This document shows, in pieces, positions 21,640 through 34,056 of a stretch of 64,000 bases of DNA; the stretch's first letter is position 1, and the number at the start of each line of letters is the position of its first letter. Made by a program: the position numbers and the translations under genes. The notes beneath the pieces are model-generated. The model was not told the origin of the DNA. It did no database searches and saw nothing but the letters and a program-made list of their open reading frames with translations. The DNA comes from Diplocarpon mali (lineage: Eukaryota > Ascomycota > Leotiomycetes > Helotiales > Drepanopezizaceae), in contig JAENRP010000155.1 of NCBI GenBank assembly GCA_024741835.1, forward strand, positions 1 to 64,000, written 5' to 3'.

Positions 21640-22990
21640 AGCATCAAAATGGTCTCTCGAGCTGTTCTCCCAAACTGCATTGCGTCCTGCTCTCAGAAGG
21701 TGATGGCTTCGGTCCAGAGGTCGCAGAAGAAGGGATCATAATTCTTTCAGCAGTGGTACGCGCGTCGAGCTTCCAGTCCAAGATCGCCAAAGTCCTGACT
21801 AGAGGTTGCAGCATCAATATCCACGGCAATCCTCTCACCGCCGACGTCTTGGAACTGGCTGGAGCCTGTGATTCGACTGTATTCGGCGCATTTGGTGGTC
21901 CAAATGATAAGTCATCCAATATATATATATATATATATATATGAATGCATATGTATGTATGTATATATAAATACATATGACACCATAACTTTCTTTTCTC
22001 TTTCCTTCTTTCTTCAAATGCCTCGAAATTTGTTGAGTGACCTTAACAACTCTTTGGGGCGCAGGCGCTATGATTCCCTAAGCAGGCCTCCTAACCCTCT
22101 GCTAAAGACTCTCTCTCTTCCCAAACCTCCGACCATGCAACCTCCATCCGCATCACTAACCAGACCTGAGATCATCACCGGCACGGTATTCGTCATCGTC
22201 CGTGCGAATTGCGGCGGTGCGTGATTCGGTATAAAAGTCGAAGAGAATTTCGCAAGTAATTCTTGGGCCTACTCAGGCGCGTAAATTGGGCGCGTGTCGA
22301 GAGTCGTGGCGCAATTGGATCGTGCCATGGGTAAGGAAGATCCGCGGTTGAGTGTTGGTGAGCATGGGGGCTCGACGCAGGTTATTACTCATAAAGGGGC
22401 AAATATGCTGGCGAGTATTCGGCTCTGAAGGAATCTTGTTACTGGGCTTTACGAGAAAGAGTCTCTGGAGATCAACTTGAGCCATCAGCTTGCGGATAGT
22501 GCGGCGATGTCGATGATGAAGGCGCCGACTAGCTTCAACGGCGTTGCGGTAATGGACAACACTTTCGAAGACATTCTGAGCAATGTCACCAGCGTGGTTC
22601 CCGGAAGCTTAGGACTGCTTCAGAGAGCGAGCTTGAGTGGGTGACTTGGCAAGGGTAAAGATAGGAAGTTGAAGGGGCTATATCAGCCGGCTCATGGAAG
22701 CGCGCCAGACGTTGCTGCAAAGAGCATCGTCAATCCGGCGGCCATGATCCTCTTAGTGGCCATGATTTTGAAATATTATTTCGGGATTGTCTCCCAGACC
22801 AAGGCTTGGAGATGACTGTGGCAAAGGTTCAAGACTCAAAGATGCTCTTGGATTGCAGATCAGAACTGGGTACATTTCCAATTCTCACATTTCTCGTTCC
22901 CACCTCTTACCTTGAAAGTGACTTAGGAGGCAAGGCTAGCACGAAAGAACTAGGCGACGCTTTTCGAGACGCTCTGCTATTGAATGGAGC
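21640..22990 (+). pseudogene. 3-isopropylmalate dehydrogenase (LEU2-like) pseudogene
   Basis: Sequence recognisable as the leucine-pathway dehydrogenase runs through the region. GDGFGPEVAEEGI (nucleotide-site start) and the FGAFGGPND segment are on the first piece. The second piece carries [45 protein letters not shown] and [26 protein letters not shown] lies on a third frame after about 22800. From about 22180 to 22815 one frame is kept but is broken by TGA (22222), TAA (22282), TGA (22426, at a conserved Trp), TGA (22642) and TGA (22813). A likely intron after GGPND begins ATAAGT, one G-to-A change from a GTAAGT donor. A TA microsatellite fills this gap. It cannot encode a working enzyme. 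A functional LEU2 must lie elsewhere if the fungus is a leucine prototroph. Confidence 0.88.
21918..21980. repeat. TA/TG microsatellite inside the LEU2-like pseudogene
   Basis: A run of about 12 TA units at 21919-21942 is followed by GTATGTATGTATATATA. It lies where an intron would separate two conserved blocks of the dehydrogenase, and it creates spurious short open frames rich in Tyr/Ile. Confidence 0.9.
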
Positions 22991-25900
22991 ATATATCGAA
23001 TTCCATACCATAGCTGACATATCATTTATTCGTGGCTTTCTTCTAGATAACTTGAACATGATCAAGTCTACGTCCGTGAAATTACCACTATCAAAATTAT
23101 TTCTAGCTCAGATTATGGTGAGCGTTTACGAGACCATTCCATTCCATTCCACTCTAGGACACTAGATCCTGTAGAGAATAGCTTCTCAGCACAATTCAGT
23201 GACTCAAAGCTATGTATCTCCCTTAACCCTAAATCGAATTATTTGCTTTTAAAAGCTACGTTGAATGAAGCGGGGACGCCCTTCTTCGCTAAGAATATTT
23301 ACAACGAGAAAAGTTGCAGCTTCTATTGCCTAGATTGAACAAAGCGCACCACAGGGAAATCGCTCCCCTCGGCTGTCAAACTTCAAAATGTCCGTTTGGA
23401 GGTGAGAAGGATACAATTAACACGAGCTGCTCAAGGCAAACAAAGTAATAAAAGTCCGAATTTTCTAATCTCGATCACAGTTAACTCGAATACCACAATA
23501 CAGACACCTGACGAGAGCATTGAGCAGCTCAGGCAAAACAATTCGCCTTCTTACTTGAAATCCCTCTTTCTATTATCACTTCCGTGTAGCATTTGCGATT
23601 ATGGTTAAGATTCCTGAAAAAAAATCAAGAATTAGACACCGCAGATTGATAACAGTTTGGTACATGGCAACAGGAACGCTAGGGCTTTTCGTTTAAGTTG
23701 CTGATGGTTGAGACTTTCTCGAGTCATACTCTTTTGGCATTCTGGATAGCTATATTATAGGATGCTCTCTAAGGCTGGTCTACTCAGACTTCATCTCTAA
23801 AGATTGAGCGCGAGAAAAGCAAGTAAAATTGTAAGCTTCGTCTCAAGCAGGTTACAACAAATATTTCAATTCGATGAGTTCTTGAATTTAGATTTACTTC
23901 AAATCTTATGAAATTGCTTCAAAATATAAACTTCTGAATTTACCATTATATTCAAAGACTAAAATTTATCTTGATGTCTTTACATTTTTTCCTATGCTTA
24001 GCTGAGTTTCTGAGAATAGCTCTTGAGGTAAACAATGTTTCCTAGGATTTCGTGTTTTACAAATTCTGCTGACTTATATCGGAAAGTAAACCTTGTTAAT
24101 TTTTTTGCGATTTTTAATAGACTATCGCTTGGGTTGTAGGTCTTCTACTAATAAGAGTCTAGATGAGAGGCTAGATGAGACTTCTCATACCAGCCTCAAT
24201 CATCATTTGGCAGCATTACATACAATTCAATCCCCCTTCCACATTAAATTTTACGGATGAGTTACAAATGGAGCACTCCATCCTGAAATCTATCGAATCA
24301 GTTTCAGCAAGATCAAGCTCACTTAATTTGTTTAAACGGTTCTAAAGTTTTGAAATCATAATTGATCACAACTCAACATTGAAGTGTGACGTAGCAGGTA
24401 AGAAATAAAGCAACTGATACATGACTCTCACGGCGCTTGACCGATCACGTTACATAGTTGCGGAAGAAGTATGAAAAGCATAAAGCTACCTCGATCCGTA
24501 CCCTTATTACAATGAAGCAGAAACATGGGTTACAGCGGAAGCAGTACTCCCAAAGTCTCAAAGTACCTGATGAGCACGATCCAAACTTCGATAAGTTTTC
24601 TCCAAAGAAATTCACAATCAAGGATATCAATGATATCGTTAAGAGTTGGCGTTTAAGGAGATTCGTTGGGGTCGTAAGATAGGAGAGCCAACTGGATATT
24701 ATTTCTCTATCTGCTTAAAATCTGTAGGCTTCCAAGGAACCATGTAGGCCAGTACAAATTAAATAACAGAAGTAAGCAAACTGACAGGAGTTAAGTAATC
24801 TATATCCAGACTCAATTATTTAAACTCGGCGGATTTGTAAATCGGAGCTTTGGAGCAGACTGCATCAGAGATAACAAGCAACAAAAGCAAAGAGAGCTTC
24901 GATCATGGTATGCCAATCTCTGGCCTTACCAACCTTGTTGAGCTTAACTTCCATCCTGTTACTGGCGCGACAGAGCCAATGTAATGTCATATATAGATGT
25001 ACTAGAGCCGTGAAATCACGGCTGCGTATGCAGAATGTGGCTTTTAGAAAAGAGGCAGATCTTATCGAAAAGCATTCATACATTCTATATACTAAGTCTA
25101 CTCTCCAGAAAAAAGAAACATCCCAGTATTAACTACTTACTCCAAGTAAAGTTAATTAGTTTTTTCTGTCTCTCAACTTGAAATACGCTTCGGCGAGATC
25201 CTATCTTACAAGGTGTAAATGTTATCAAGAATGCAACCCAAACATCCCGCAAAAAGGCGAGGATATATTTAATTCTTGGTAAATATTTAACGGATTGAAT
25301 GCGCACAGTTTTTTATTTGCGTAAGCTGCGATTGATTTTTGAGCTCTCCACCACCTCAACGAGATCTTTCTCTTCCCCTTACAGATATGGCAGAGCCCTC
25401 CAGCTGGGTGACGATCGTTGAGACTCAGACCGTCACTGAAATGCAGTGCTCCAGTCCTCCGCTTCAGCCTGCAGAGTCAAAACTCCGCTTAATGAGCCGG
25501 CTAGACTTCTCGGTCCAGCTGCTATACACCAAAAGTCAGCTAGATATCCTTCTGGACAAATGAAATTCTAAGCACCATAGTATTGACAGCTTGCTAAATT
25601 ATATATCACAAATCAAGGTCAGAGCTCCATCTAGAATCACCGAAATAATCTAAGCAATGGTCCCGCCTCTGAAAAGCATTTGCATTTTTCCATCCTAAAG
25701 CAGTGCTTTCCTTTTCCAAGCCGGCCCGGCATTCAAACGATACCAAAGACAGCTCAGGTCTACGGAAAAGAAAAAAGCTGGCTGTATCCATAAATTTCTC
25801 TCAAGTCCTTGACCTGTAGTTGTTCGGTTGAAAGTTTGAGGGAAGGCAAAAAGATGCATGTCTGTACATTGATATCTACCCGGAGCATCTTCCGGTCTCA

Positions 25901-27228
25901 ACCCTCAACCTTTATCAAAAGCAAATCGCGAATGAGAAAAGATATTGCTAAGATTCAGTCTCTTTCAATATCAGTCTAACTTTCAATCACTTATTCATTA
26001 GGAATCAGGCTTTCTATTATCACTTCCCAATAAAATCCAACATCCCTGACTAGAATAAAAACAGTAAGATAAAAGAAAAAGGCAATGTAGAAACCCATCG
26101 AGAGGTAGCGCGTGTACTGCATGTACCACATACCAAATTATGCACACGTCAACCACCTTCTCCGGAATACAAAACACATTCCATAGCCTAGACCTTAAAA
26201 GCCAGAAACTACTTGAAATTAAACACCAGAAAGACAAAACTTATATATCAGGCTCCCTACTGAGAAGAACCCCCCAAATGACGACTGACGTAGCAAACAT
26301 CACAACATCCTACCGTCCTTTTGATCTCTCTCCTCGCTACTCCATACACACATCCCCCCTCTCACTTGACATCCCACATCCATTCTCCATTCTCCATCTC
26401 TACCTATATCTAAACATTGTTTCACTATTCCCCACCAACCCTCAGTTAAAAGTAAATACTAGCCACCGACTGAACCCAAACCCCTTATCTTCCCCCTACC
26501 AAAAACAAGCATTAATGACCTTTAATGGAAACTGACTTGTCTCCAAACCTCGGCTGAGTCTTGGATCATTTCCCACTAGGGCGAAGGAATCAGGTCACTT
26601 ACATTTTCCTTCTCTCAAACACTTATTCTTCCTAGCAGGAAATATTAGTTTGCACCATGCTCATAACTTACATCTCGTATCCTATTTCCTCGCGATACGG
26701 CTCAGAAAAGTCCAATGATGCTCGAGGCGCCAGGTGAATACTGATCACTTCCATTTCAACATATCAATCACAAGTCACCGCTCCGTTATGATAGAATACA
26801 TCGCGCGCCACGCATTCGACCCCCCAGAAAGCTCCATTCGGTCCCGTCGTCACAACAGCAGGCTCCGAGCGCGAAGAGTTCGGGGAGGCACAAGCTCAAA
26901 AGTAAGGAACGAGATAACTTGTATTTTAGTATTAATCAATGAACTTTTTTTGCAAACAAAACAAAAGTAATGAGACTAGCTAGTGGTACAGATCCCGTGT
27001 TATCGAAAACGCACCAAGATGCGAATGTCCCAGACCGTTTGCAGAGCACAACCTAACCTTCATGATGTGTGATGTGATATCCATCCCTAACCCCCGATTC
27101 TCAACTCCCTAACGCGCGCGCCGAAGGACTGCCTTGGCCAATCTTTGATGAGAAACGGAGCAAAAGAAACAACAGGTAACGAAAGAAATCCGAACTACCA
27201 AAGGAACAGGATGACAAGCCCCCTATAT
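22991..27228. other. Long intergenic region without a recognisable gene
   Basis: Only short open frames occur (for example 24458-24682, 25339-25563, 26140-26535). None has a recognisable domain, a consistent splice partner or clear coding bias. The region is moderately AT-rich without the extreme decay of the transposon blocks. The part next to 27228 holds the 3' flank of the RCC1 gene. Confidence 0.6.
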
Positions 27229-29436
27229 CTACGCGCCATTGATTTTGGGAGTATCCTCATGAACCCCAGCCACAATGCCGAACTGGCCTCCAACACCGGC
27301 CCAGACCAACTTCTTGCCGCGAACAGCCGAGTTATCAATCTCAGTGGCTTCGGTGATATCCTCGCCAGTACCTTGGCCAGTCTGGTAGTTGCTGCTGAAG
27401 CCCCACGAGAAAGCCTTGCCATCGGTTGCAATCGCAATGCCAGTATCTGGTCCAGTAGCAACGTACGCACCGTTGATGTCCGGGATGACGGCGGGCTTGA
27501 TGAGGTAGCGAGGTCGGTCAGAGTCATCGAAGAACACATTTTCCTTGGGAAGATCGTCAAGCTCGATACCAGACTCGCAGTTGTCGACGCGGCCCCAGAC
27601 GAGAACTTTACCGTCGGTAGTACAGGCGAGAGAGTGGTGAGCACCGCCGACGATCTGCTTGATGTCGTACTCGGCGAGGGAGGTGACAAGGGTAGGGACA
27701 GAGATGGCGTTGCTGTCGTTCTCTTCCTCCTCCTTGGGAACGCCCGTCTGGCCGAATGAGTTGAGTCCCCAGGAGTACACATCGCCTTTGGCATCAACAA
27801 CGAAGCTGTGGTAGTCGCCGCAGCCAATGTGGACGATCTTTTTGCGCTTGAGACCAAACTCACGGGGAATGAGCGCACCGGCTGCAGTGCGGGAGACGAC
27901 GCGGCGGGCAAGTTGACTCTGCTCTCCGGCGCCCCAAGTGAAGACTTTACCTTTCTTGTCAAGCGCCAAGACGTGGTTGGTTCCTACGGCAATCTTGGTA
28001 ATGTCTTTCAGGTCGGGGATGAGTAGTGGGGTAAATGCGGTCTTGATGCCATCGCGGAAACCGAGAATGCCATCGTTACCCTGGATTGTCAGCAGATGAA
28101 GGATTGGCGAGGGGACGTGCTTACTCGGAATGTACCCCAACCGTAGACCAAGCCGGTAGTGGTGAGAGCGAATGAGATGCTGTCGCCAGCGTGGACAGAT
28201 ACAAAGATGGTACCTTCAGCAAAGTGAGAAGGGTCAACGGCCTTGGGAGTCGCCTCGTTCGGGTTTAAACCAGAGTCATCATCGTCGTCAGAATCAGAAT
28301 CAGAATCATCGCTACCTCCAGCAGGAAGCTCAACCATCTTGCCTTCTTGAGGAGTCGGACGACCGAGCGCACCCTGATCATTGACGCCCCAGGTCAAGAT
28401 CTTGTTGTCTTTGGTAAGTGCCAACGTGTGCATACCACCGACGGAAAGTTGGACAACACCGACATCCTCCGCAGAGAGGAATGGGTTGAGGCGAGGGCGG
28501 GTGACATCTATGACCTTCTTGCCATCTGCGCCTTTGCGGGAACCGAGTCCGAGTTCACCAGCACTGCCTTCGCCAAAGACGAATACATCGAGGACTTGTG
28601 TAGGAGGGGTATTGAGGACGGGGAGAGCCTTCTTGGCCTTGGGTGGTTTTGGAGCGGCGACCTTCTTCGGAGCAGGGATTTTCTTTGGAGCAGGAACTTT
28701 CTTCGGGGCAGCTTTGGGGGCAGCCTTTGCAGCAGCCTTCTTGGGGACGGCCTTGACTATGATAGCAGGCTCCTGAAGATCGATCAGTAGTTGTTCATGG
28801 GAGAGGGAAGTGAGCTTACAGCAACTTCTTCTTCTTCATCATCTTCATCTCCTTCGACGGATTCCTCTTCATCTTCATCTTCGACAGGAGTAACAGCCTT
28901 GATGGGAGCAGCCTTCTGTCCGTCGATTAGCAAAACCCGCAGATGCGCAAGAGTGGACTTACAGTGTTTTTCTTGGGAGCAGCTTTGGCAGGAGCTTTCT
29001 TCAGCGCAGCTTTCTTCGGCGCAACTTTCACAGCAGCCTTTGTCTTTTTGGGCGCAGGCTCTTCCTCATCGCTCTCGGAGTCAGACGCCCTCTTCGCTGT
29101 GGCCTTCTCGGGAGCAGCAGCTTTCTTCGCAGTCGCCTTGGGCTTGCCAGACGAGACGGTAGACGCGCCGTTCTTAGCAACGGGCTTGTTCTTTGTTTCA
29201 GGCTCGGCGGGCGTGGGCTTGATCTTCTTTGATGCAGCTGGCGCTGAAGCTGGAGCTTCCTCGTCCTCGTCCTCGAGATCGGACGCCTTCCGCTTGGTGG
29301 TCTTTGTGATAGTGGTTTTGGTGACAACGGTCGCAGTCGCTGACAGAGATGTCTTTCGGCTGGATGGTGTTTTATTGTCAGAGGCAGCAGCAGCCTTCTT
29401 GCTCGCAGTAGCTGCGGCGGCCTTCTTGGGCGGCAT
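27229..29436 (-). CDS. RCC1: RCC1-family Ran guanine-nucleotide exchange factor
   Basis: The orthologue of Prp20/Pim1 loads GTP on Ran in the nucleus and so drives nuclear transport and spindle assembly. The model has four exons, complement of 27229-28080, 28125-28772, 28820-28915 and 28963-29436, coding 689 residues. Introns are 44, 47 and 47 nt, all phase 0, with GTAAGC/GTAAGT donors. The first 250 residues are an unusually long, low-complexity tail: KKAA/APKK repeats resembling histone H1, plus acidic runs from exon 2. Seven-bladed propeller repeats follow from about residue 250 (FGEGSAGELGLGSR, LTWGVNDQGALGR, VYSWGLNSFGQTG, VLVWGRVDN, FSWGFSSNYQTGQGTG). A 14-residue Asp/Ser insert lies within the second repeat. 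The start ATG begins MPPKKAAA. The tail probably aids chromatin and DNA binding (inference). Confidence 0.95.
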
Positions 29437-31176
29437 GTTGATGGTTCGGTGCGCGGCGAACGTGGGTGTGGTGTGAAGTGTGATGAGCTTGAAATGAGGG
29501 AGTTCTGAAGCGTCTTCTTGGTGGTAGAGTGAATGTAGAGGTCGACGCGCGAGATGCAGCAGATCGAAAATGTGCAATTATTGGCGGATGATGAGAGGAA
29601 GAGAAGTTAGGAGCAGCGGCTGTGGAAATTTCACATATCGCGATCGCGTGTTGTAAGACAATCCTTTGGAGGCGAATCCCTGCCACAATACCAAAGCAGT
29701 CCACACGCTAGGGCCGAAGCGGCTGCTTTGTTGACATCCATACACGTGACTGCAGAGTGAATAAGGTGTCGCCGGAGCAGGTCGTGATTGGCCTGAATAG
29801 ACGATATTTGGTTTCGATAGCTAGGGGTCGGGCTTGCGGGCTTGCTATTGTGACTACGTTCGAATCATCTCATCTCAACTCAACCCGAGACGACAATTCA
29901 TTGTAGCAAATAGCAAACATCAATCTTCACGTATAGTGCAGGCACGAGAATACTAGGGGCCGCGGCTTGGCAGATACAGTACACCGTCAACTTGTGTATT
30001 TGCATGATGGTAGTTGATGTTTCTACGTTTTAGTATCTGAGGTTAAGAATAAGAAAGCCGTTTGATACATCCACAATGTCGCGTCGCCTACTATTCTTTA
30101 TACCGAGGATAGCTGATAAACATCTTGAGGACAGTTATTGCGCTGACTCCTTGGATAAATGCTGCAGAGGAACTACGATTGTCTATGTCTCGTAGAGAGC
30201 AAGGAGTTCCCGGAACGGTATTCACTCATTCATTCAATTCATTTTCCGGATTAAAATCACATGGGAACGAATAATCGTTACAATTTAAGATAGATAATGT
30301 GACATAAATCGCACGAAACTTTACAAATGTCTTGTCAGGAGACAGATATCGAGAAGAAAATATGTGAGAGGTTGGAGCTTTTTGGTTGATCGGCGCATAT
30401 TATTCTAGACTGAACATTATGGTACATGAGGTCTGGTCGTATAGACTACGGGTATTTGAATAAAGTCGATTATTTAAAAGTTAAGATGTAACTAATTTCA
30501 TGACGCTGTCAATCAAGCAGATCCTGTTGTAACTCTCAGATCGGCGATACAGAATAATTATCTTATAATATATCAGAAGCATCATGACATATCAGTCATA
30601 AAATCGTTGCTACTGGTCTGCCTACAAGATCTTCTATAGTAAAGTAATATCCTAAGCTCAACTAATGTACGGCTGATCTAGACATGAATTAAAACCAGAA
30701 TATTTAGCATGACGATTCTACTTTTCTCCTACTCCCATTCCTGTTGCCGCAAATTTGGATAAACATCTTTATTTCTCTAATTTTAGGTTTTAAAGACGGG
30801 GAAACAATTAGGTCCATGGGAAAAACGAGGTAAACAGATGATAGCGCTGCTGCTGGAAAGGCATGAGTTCCGAGGAGTCTGAGACGATTCTACCAACAGC
30901 AACAGGCATCCGATCCCATAATTAAAGAGAAATTACATCTTAGAGAAGATGTATTGTACAATATATATTTATAAGTTTACTCCCTTCTGGGAAGTTCATA
31001 GCGAGTGATAGCAAATATATATATGAGACCGTTGGCTATCACCCCTACTCGAACAAATTCAGATACAACTAGCAGGTGCAGATCTAAAAAGGTGATACTG
31101 TAGTGCGAAAAATCTATGACAAAACAATACCTGGATATTTTGCTCTAGATCCATGTATATATTGTAAATTGCCTTG
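29437..31176. other. Intergenic region
   Basis: This spans the RCC1 promoter to the left edge of a truncated Copia copy. I see no coding sequence, tRNA or repeat. It becomes AT-rich toward 30400-31100. Confidence 0.6.
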
Positions 31177-31348
31177 TGTTGCGCCATGAGGAGCCTCAGG
31201 CGCTGAGGCCTCTGAGGACTGGCTTATGTAATGTACCCCTGAAGTGGCCACGGAGCACTTCTATAAAGGGAGCTCAGATATACAGTTAGAGTAGAATTTT
31301 ACAAGCTTCTACCACCACTAGGAATCCACCTCTAAATACAGCACGACA
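31177..31348 (+). repeat. Complete LTR of the deleted Copia element
   Basis: This 172-bp LTR starts TGTTGCGCC and ends GCACGACA. It aligns over its full length with the reverse complement of 57223-57394, which is also 172 bp. The copies differ mainly by C/T and G/A, the right-hand copy being the decayed one. Confidence 0.93.
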
Positions 31349-32074
31349 GTTATCAGCACCATTCGCGACTCTTAGGAGCAAACGATCAAAAATCCACTAT
31401 GTTTAGAGGCTTCTTAGAGAGGTTTCACTACTATTTTCATCCATTCTCCCTCGCCTATACGCGTTGTACGACCAGACTCGACGTTCCAACGCTCCCAGCC
31501 AACTAATAGAACCCATACTCCCTACCATCCCAGTCAATATAAGCGAATACTAGCAAAAAGAAGCTCAGGAGCTTAGCTTTAGTGGAGTTATACTCTAGGA
31601 TAGGAAGTCATAGCGCATTTGGTACGCCAAGCTAGAGTTTCAGGCCGAATTTCTGCGGCTCCAGAAGCATATAGAAAAGCTAAGACAGGTTAATAACCCT
31701 GAACTGTATGCTATAGAGACGGGAAATCAAGCTCCGCTCTACGAGAACGAAGCTCCATACCTGCTGGATCTAGAAATAGAACCGCCGCAGCTTGAAAAGA
31801 TAGTGGAAGGACGGGACCAGAGAATATTGCAAAGCTACCACGAGTTATACCAATAGTAGGAAGCTACCGATCAACAAACGCCAGCTCCAGCACTACCCGC
31901 AAAAACAACAGCTAAAGACGTGGAGCTGGAGTACAAAATGGCGGTAACGCAATACAATCTCACAGTAGAAGCGTGGAAAAGGAACAGGAGCTCCTACACT
32001 CAGTTATACCGTTGGATTAGAATTTTACAAGCTTCTGCCACCACTAGGAATCCACCTCTAAATACAGCACGACA
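31177..32074 (+). mobile_element. Internally deleted Copia element with intact target duplication
   Basis: A complete 172-bp 5' LTR (31177-31348) is followed by a Copia-like primer site (GTTATCAGCACC, 31349-31360) and a gag N-terminal stretch. At 32018-32021 the sequence jumps from gag into the last 57 bp of an LTR (32018-32074). The unit is bounded by CCTTG at 31172-31176 and 32075-32079, a 5-bp target duplication. The internal part matches, in reverse orientation, the gag of the Copia element at 57223-64000. The gag frame contains TAG codons where Gln or Trp would fit, so mild decay is present, but far less than in the other copy. About 660 bp of internal sequence remain, so it is non-autonomous. 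Confidence 0.93.
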
Positions 32075-32079
32075 CCTTG

Positions 32080-32948
32080 TCAGCATACACAACCTCTTGA
32101 CGGCAATTTTCATGGTAAATTCGCCAAAGAGATAAGATATTCTGTTACAAAAACTTGGAAATATGCGGAGAAAATACGAATTCTGGAAACACTACTCAAG
32201 AGAGAGTGAGTGCCTGACAACTATTGCCGCCTAGAAAATTATGATGAAAGCCTGGTATATACTGCACAGCCGAGTGTTAACCAGACGTCAAATACTTGTG
32301 AGAAAAATGGCAAGCATTGCGAATAGTCAAGTGCCCCTGGTGGAGCAAGCTGATACTTTTGCCTTCATGCGTTCCTGCAAAACCCTAAGGCAATAGAACG
32401 GGGGAACAGGGAGTGAGAGACTGGACAGGATGCAACGCAAAAAGCTGTAATATATACGAAAAGATGTATTCTGTCCTATTCTGAATCATGAATTTCCAGA
32501 TATTCAGGATAGCACAACTCGCCAATACTTGTAGGCGTTTTCTGATAGCACACTGACTATCTTCCCATCTCGCCATGTCCAACACGACAAAAACTTTCGG
32601 CGTTTCCTCTCTCAAATTGCAACTGTTATGACACAAGACTTGACGATACAATATCCAATTTCCGACCCAGACCACAGAGCCCACTAGTCTATTAGCAGAT
32701 ATCGTAGAACGATTTTCAAGCGTCATATATGAAGTCTATCTACCTTAGCCCGGTAAGATCTATGAGTGGGGGAAACCCCAGCGAAAAGAAATTCTCCACT
32801 TTTATCCCACCGATATCAAGCTATCCCCATCCAGACTAGGCGTCAAATCCAAGCGACCACGATCCAACTTCACTCTTGCTCCAACAACTTCAGACGCACG
32901 CCACTCGCGATACCTAGCCTCTCTACCCCGAGGTAATCAGATTATATC
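32080..32948. other. Intergenic region
   Basis: This lies between the Copia derivative and the complex I subunit gene. The open frame at 32385-32726 (minus) has no recognisable domain. The last 200 bp, C- and T-rich, are probably the promoter and 5' leader of the gene at 32949. Confidence 0.55.
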
Positions 32949-33573
32949 ATGTCGCTCACGCTGCGTCCCGCAGCCGCGCTGCGCACCGCCTACACCCTCT
33001 CCAAATCTTCTGCCGGAGGTTACGGCAGACTCCAAACAGGAGGATACGGCAACGTCAGGAGCTTGAGTACGACGCCCCCGAAGCTCGCCGCAGACGCAGA
33101 CCATGCACACGAAGACCATTTCGATCCCCCGTCCGGCTGGCTTTTTGGCGTCAAGCCTGGCGAGAAGGCGGAGAAGGAGGGATGGGAGGGGATCTGGGTG
33201 TATGGGTTTTTCGGCAGTTTGGGGCTGGCGGCTGTGGCATATGCTTTTAAGCCCGATACCTCGTGAGTGCTGCATCTCTTCTGGTTTGGGCGTGGGGCGA
33301 TTAGGTGTTATGAGATTCGGAGGCTGGTGCGGAAGGCGAGAGGGACCGGTAGATGGGACAAAGGGAGCTCAGGGCTTTGGCAAGTGGAAACGCGAGATCA
33401 GATGGAATTTTGGAACGGGAGGAACCAACAAGGATGAGGTGGACGATGGAAATAAGGGTTCGGGTGATCAAATCTAACACCCACCCAATAGGATACAAAC
33501 TTGGGCCCTGGAAGAAGCACGCCGGAGGTTAGAAGCGGAGGGAATCTTGAAGGAGCCGGAAGTCAAGCCGTGA
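32949..33573 (+). CDS. NDUFB11: NADH:ubiquinone oxidoreductase ESSS subunit (complex I, NDUFB11-like)
   Basis: A small accessory subunit of mitochondrial complex I in the inner membrane. Two exons, 32949-33262 and 33492-33573, code 131 residues. The 229-nt intron has a GTGAGT donor, CTAAC branch site and AATAG acceptor, and is the longest intron in the window. The N-terminus is Arg/Ser/Ala-rich without acidic residues (SLTLRPAAALRTAY), as expected of a mitochondrial presequence. One transmembrane segment follows (IWVYGFFGSLGLAAVAYAF, about residues 81-100), preceded by the conserved PPSGWLFG and GWEGIWVYG motifs of the ESSS family. Exon 2 encodes the charged C-tail (TWALEEARRRLEAEG). It converges with the aminotransferase gene, with 483 bp between their stop codons. 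Confidence 0.9.
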
Positions 33574-34056
33574 GCGAGATCATCACAGTGAGCTGGGCGC
33601 CGTGGAGATTTGAGGGCGGCCATAGAATGGAATAGGCTGGAGAGTTATAAACACGTTTGTTCTGGATGGGGAGCGGGAGGGAAATGGACGGATCAGTGCT
33701 CGTGCGTTTCATCAGAAGACAATTGGACTGCATAGAAAGGTGGGACTGGGATTTTGAGTCTGCTTTGTTGATCAAGTGAACTTGCTTCGTTTGTTGTTAC
33801 ATTGCTTGATAGTGAGTGGATCATGAAGCTGGTGGCGACATCTGGGAGTACAAGATGTGTGGTCTCCACACGGATGATGAAGTGGATACAAACTTCAAGA
33901 TGTGGAGGAATGGAACAGGCTGGAGATTCGGCCTTGGAAACATGATTTGCTCCACATCCACCCCATGCCTGCAAGACTTTTTCTCTCTCTCTAGAAACCC
34001 AATGCTAATGGATCATAGCCACCGTCTATTTTGAATCTTGCAATTCTCACCCTCCA
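33574..34056. terminator. Convergent 3' flanks of the ESSS and aminotransferase genes
   Basis: The 483-bp tail-to-tail spacer must hold both polyadenylation regions. No conserved terminator motif stands out. Open frames here are short and overlap on both strands. Confidence 0.4.

Noticed and set aside
25339..25563. Small 74-residue gene
   Set aside because: No domain, no splice partner, no conserved motif; indistinguishable from chance.
28943..29476. 177-residue plus-strand Ala/Phe-rich protein
   Set aside because: Antisense shadow of the low-complexity Lys/Ala tail of the RCC1 gene.
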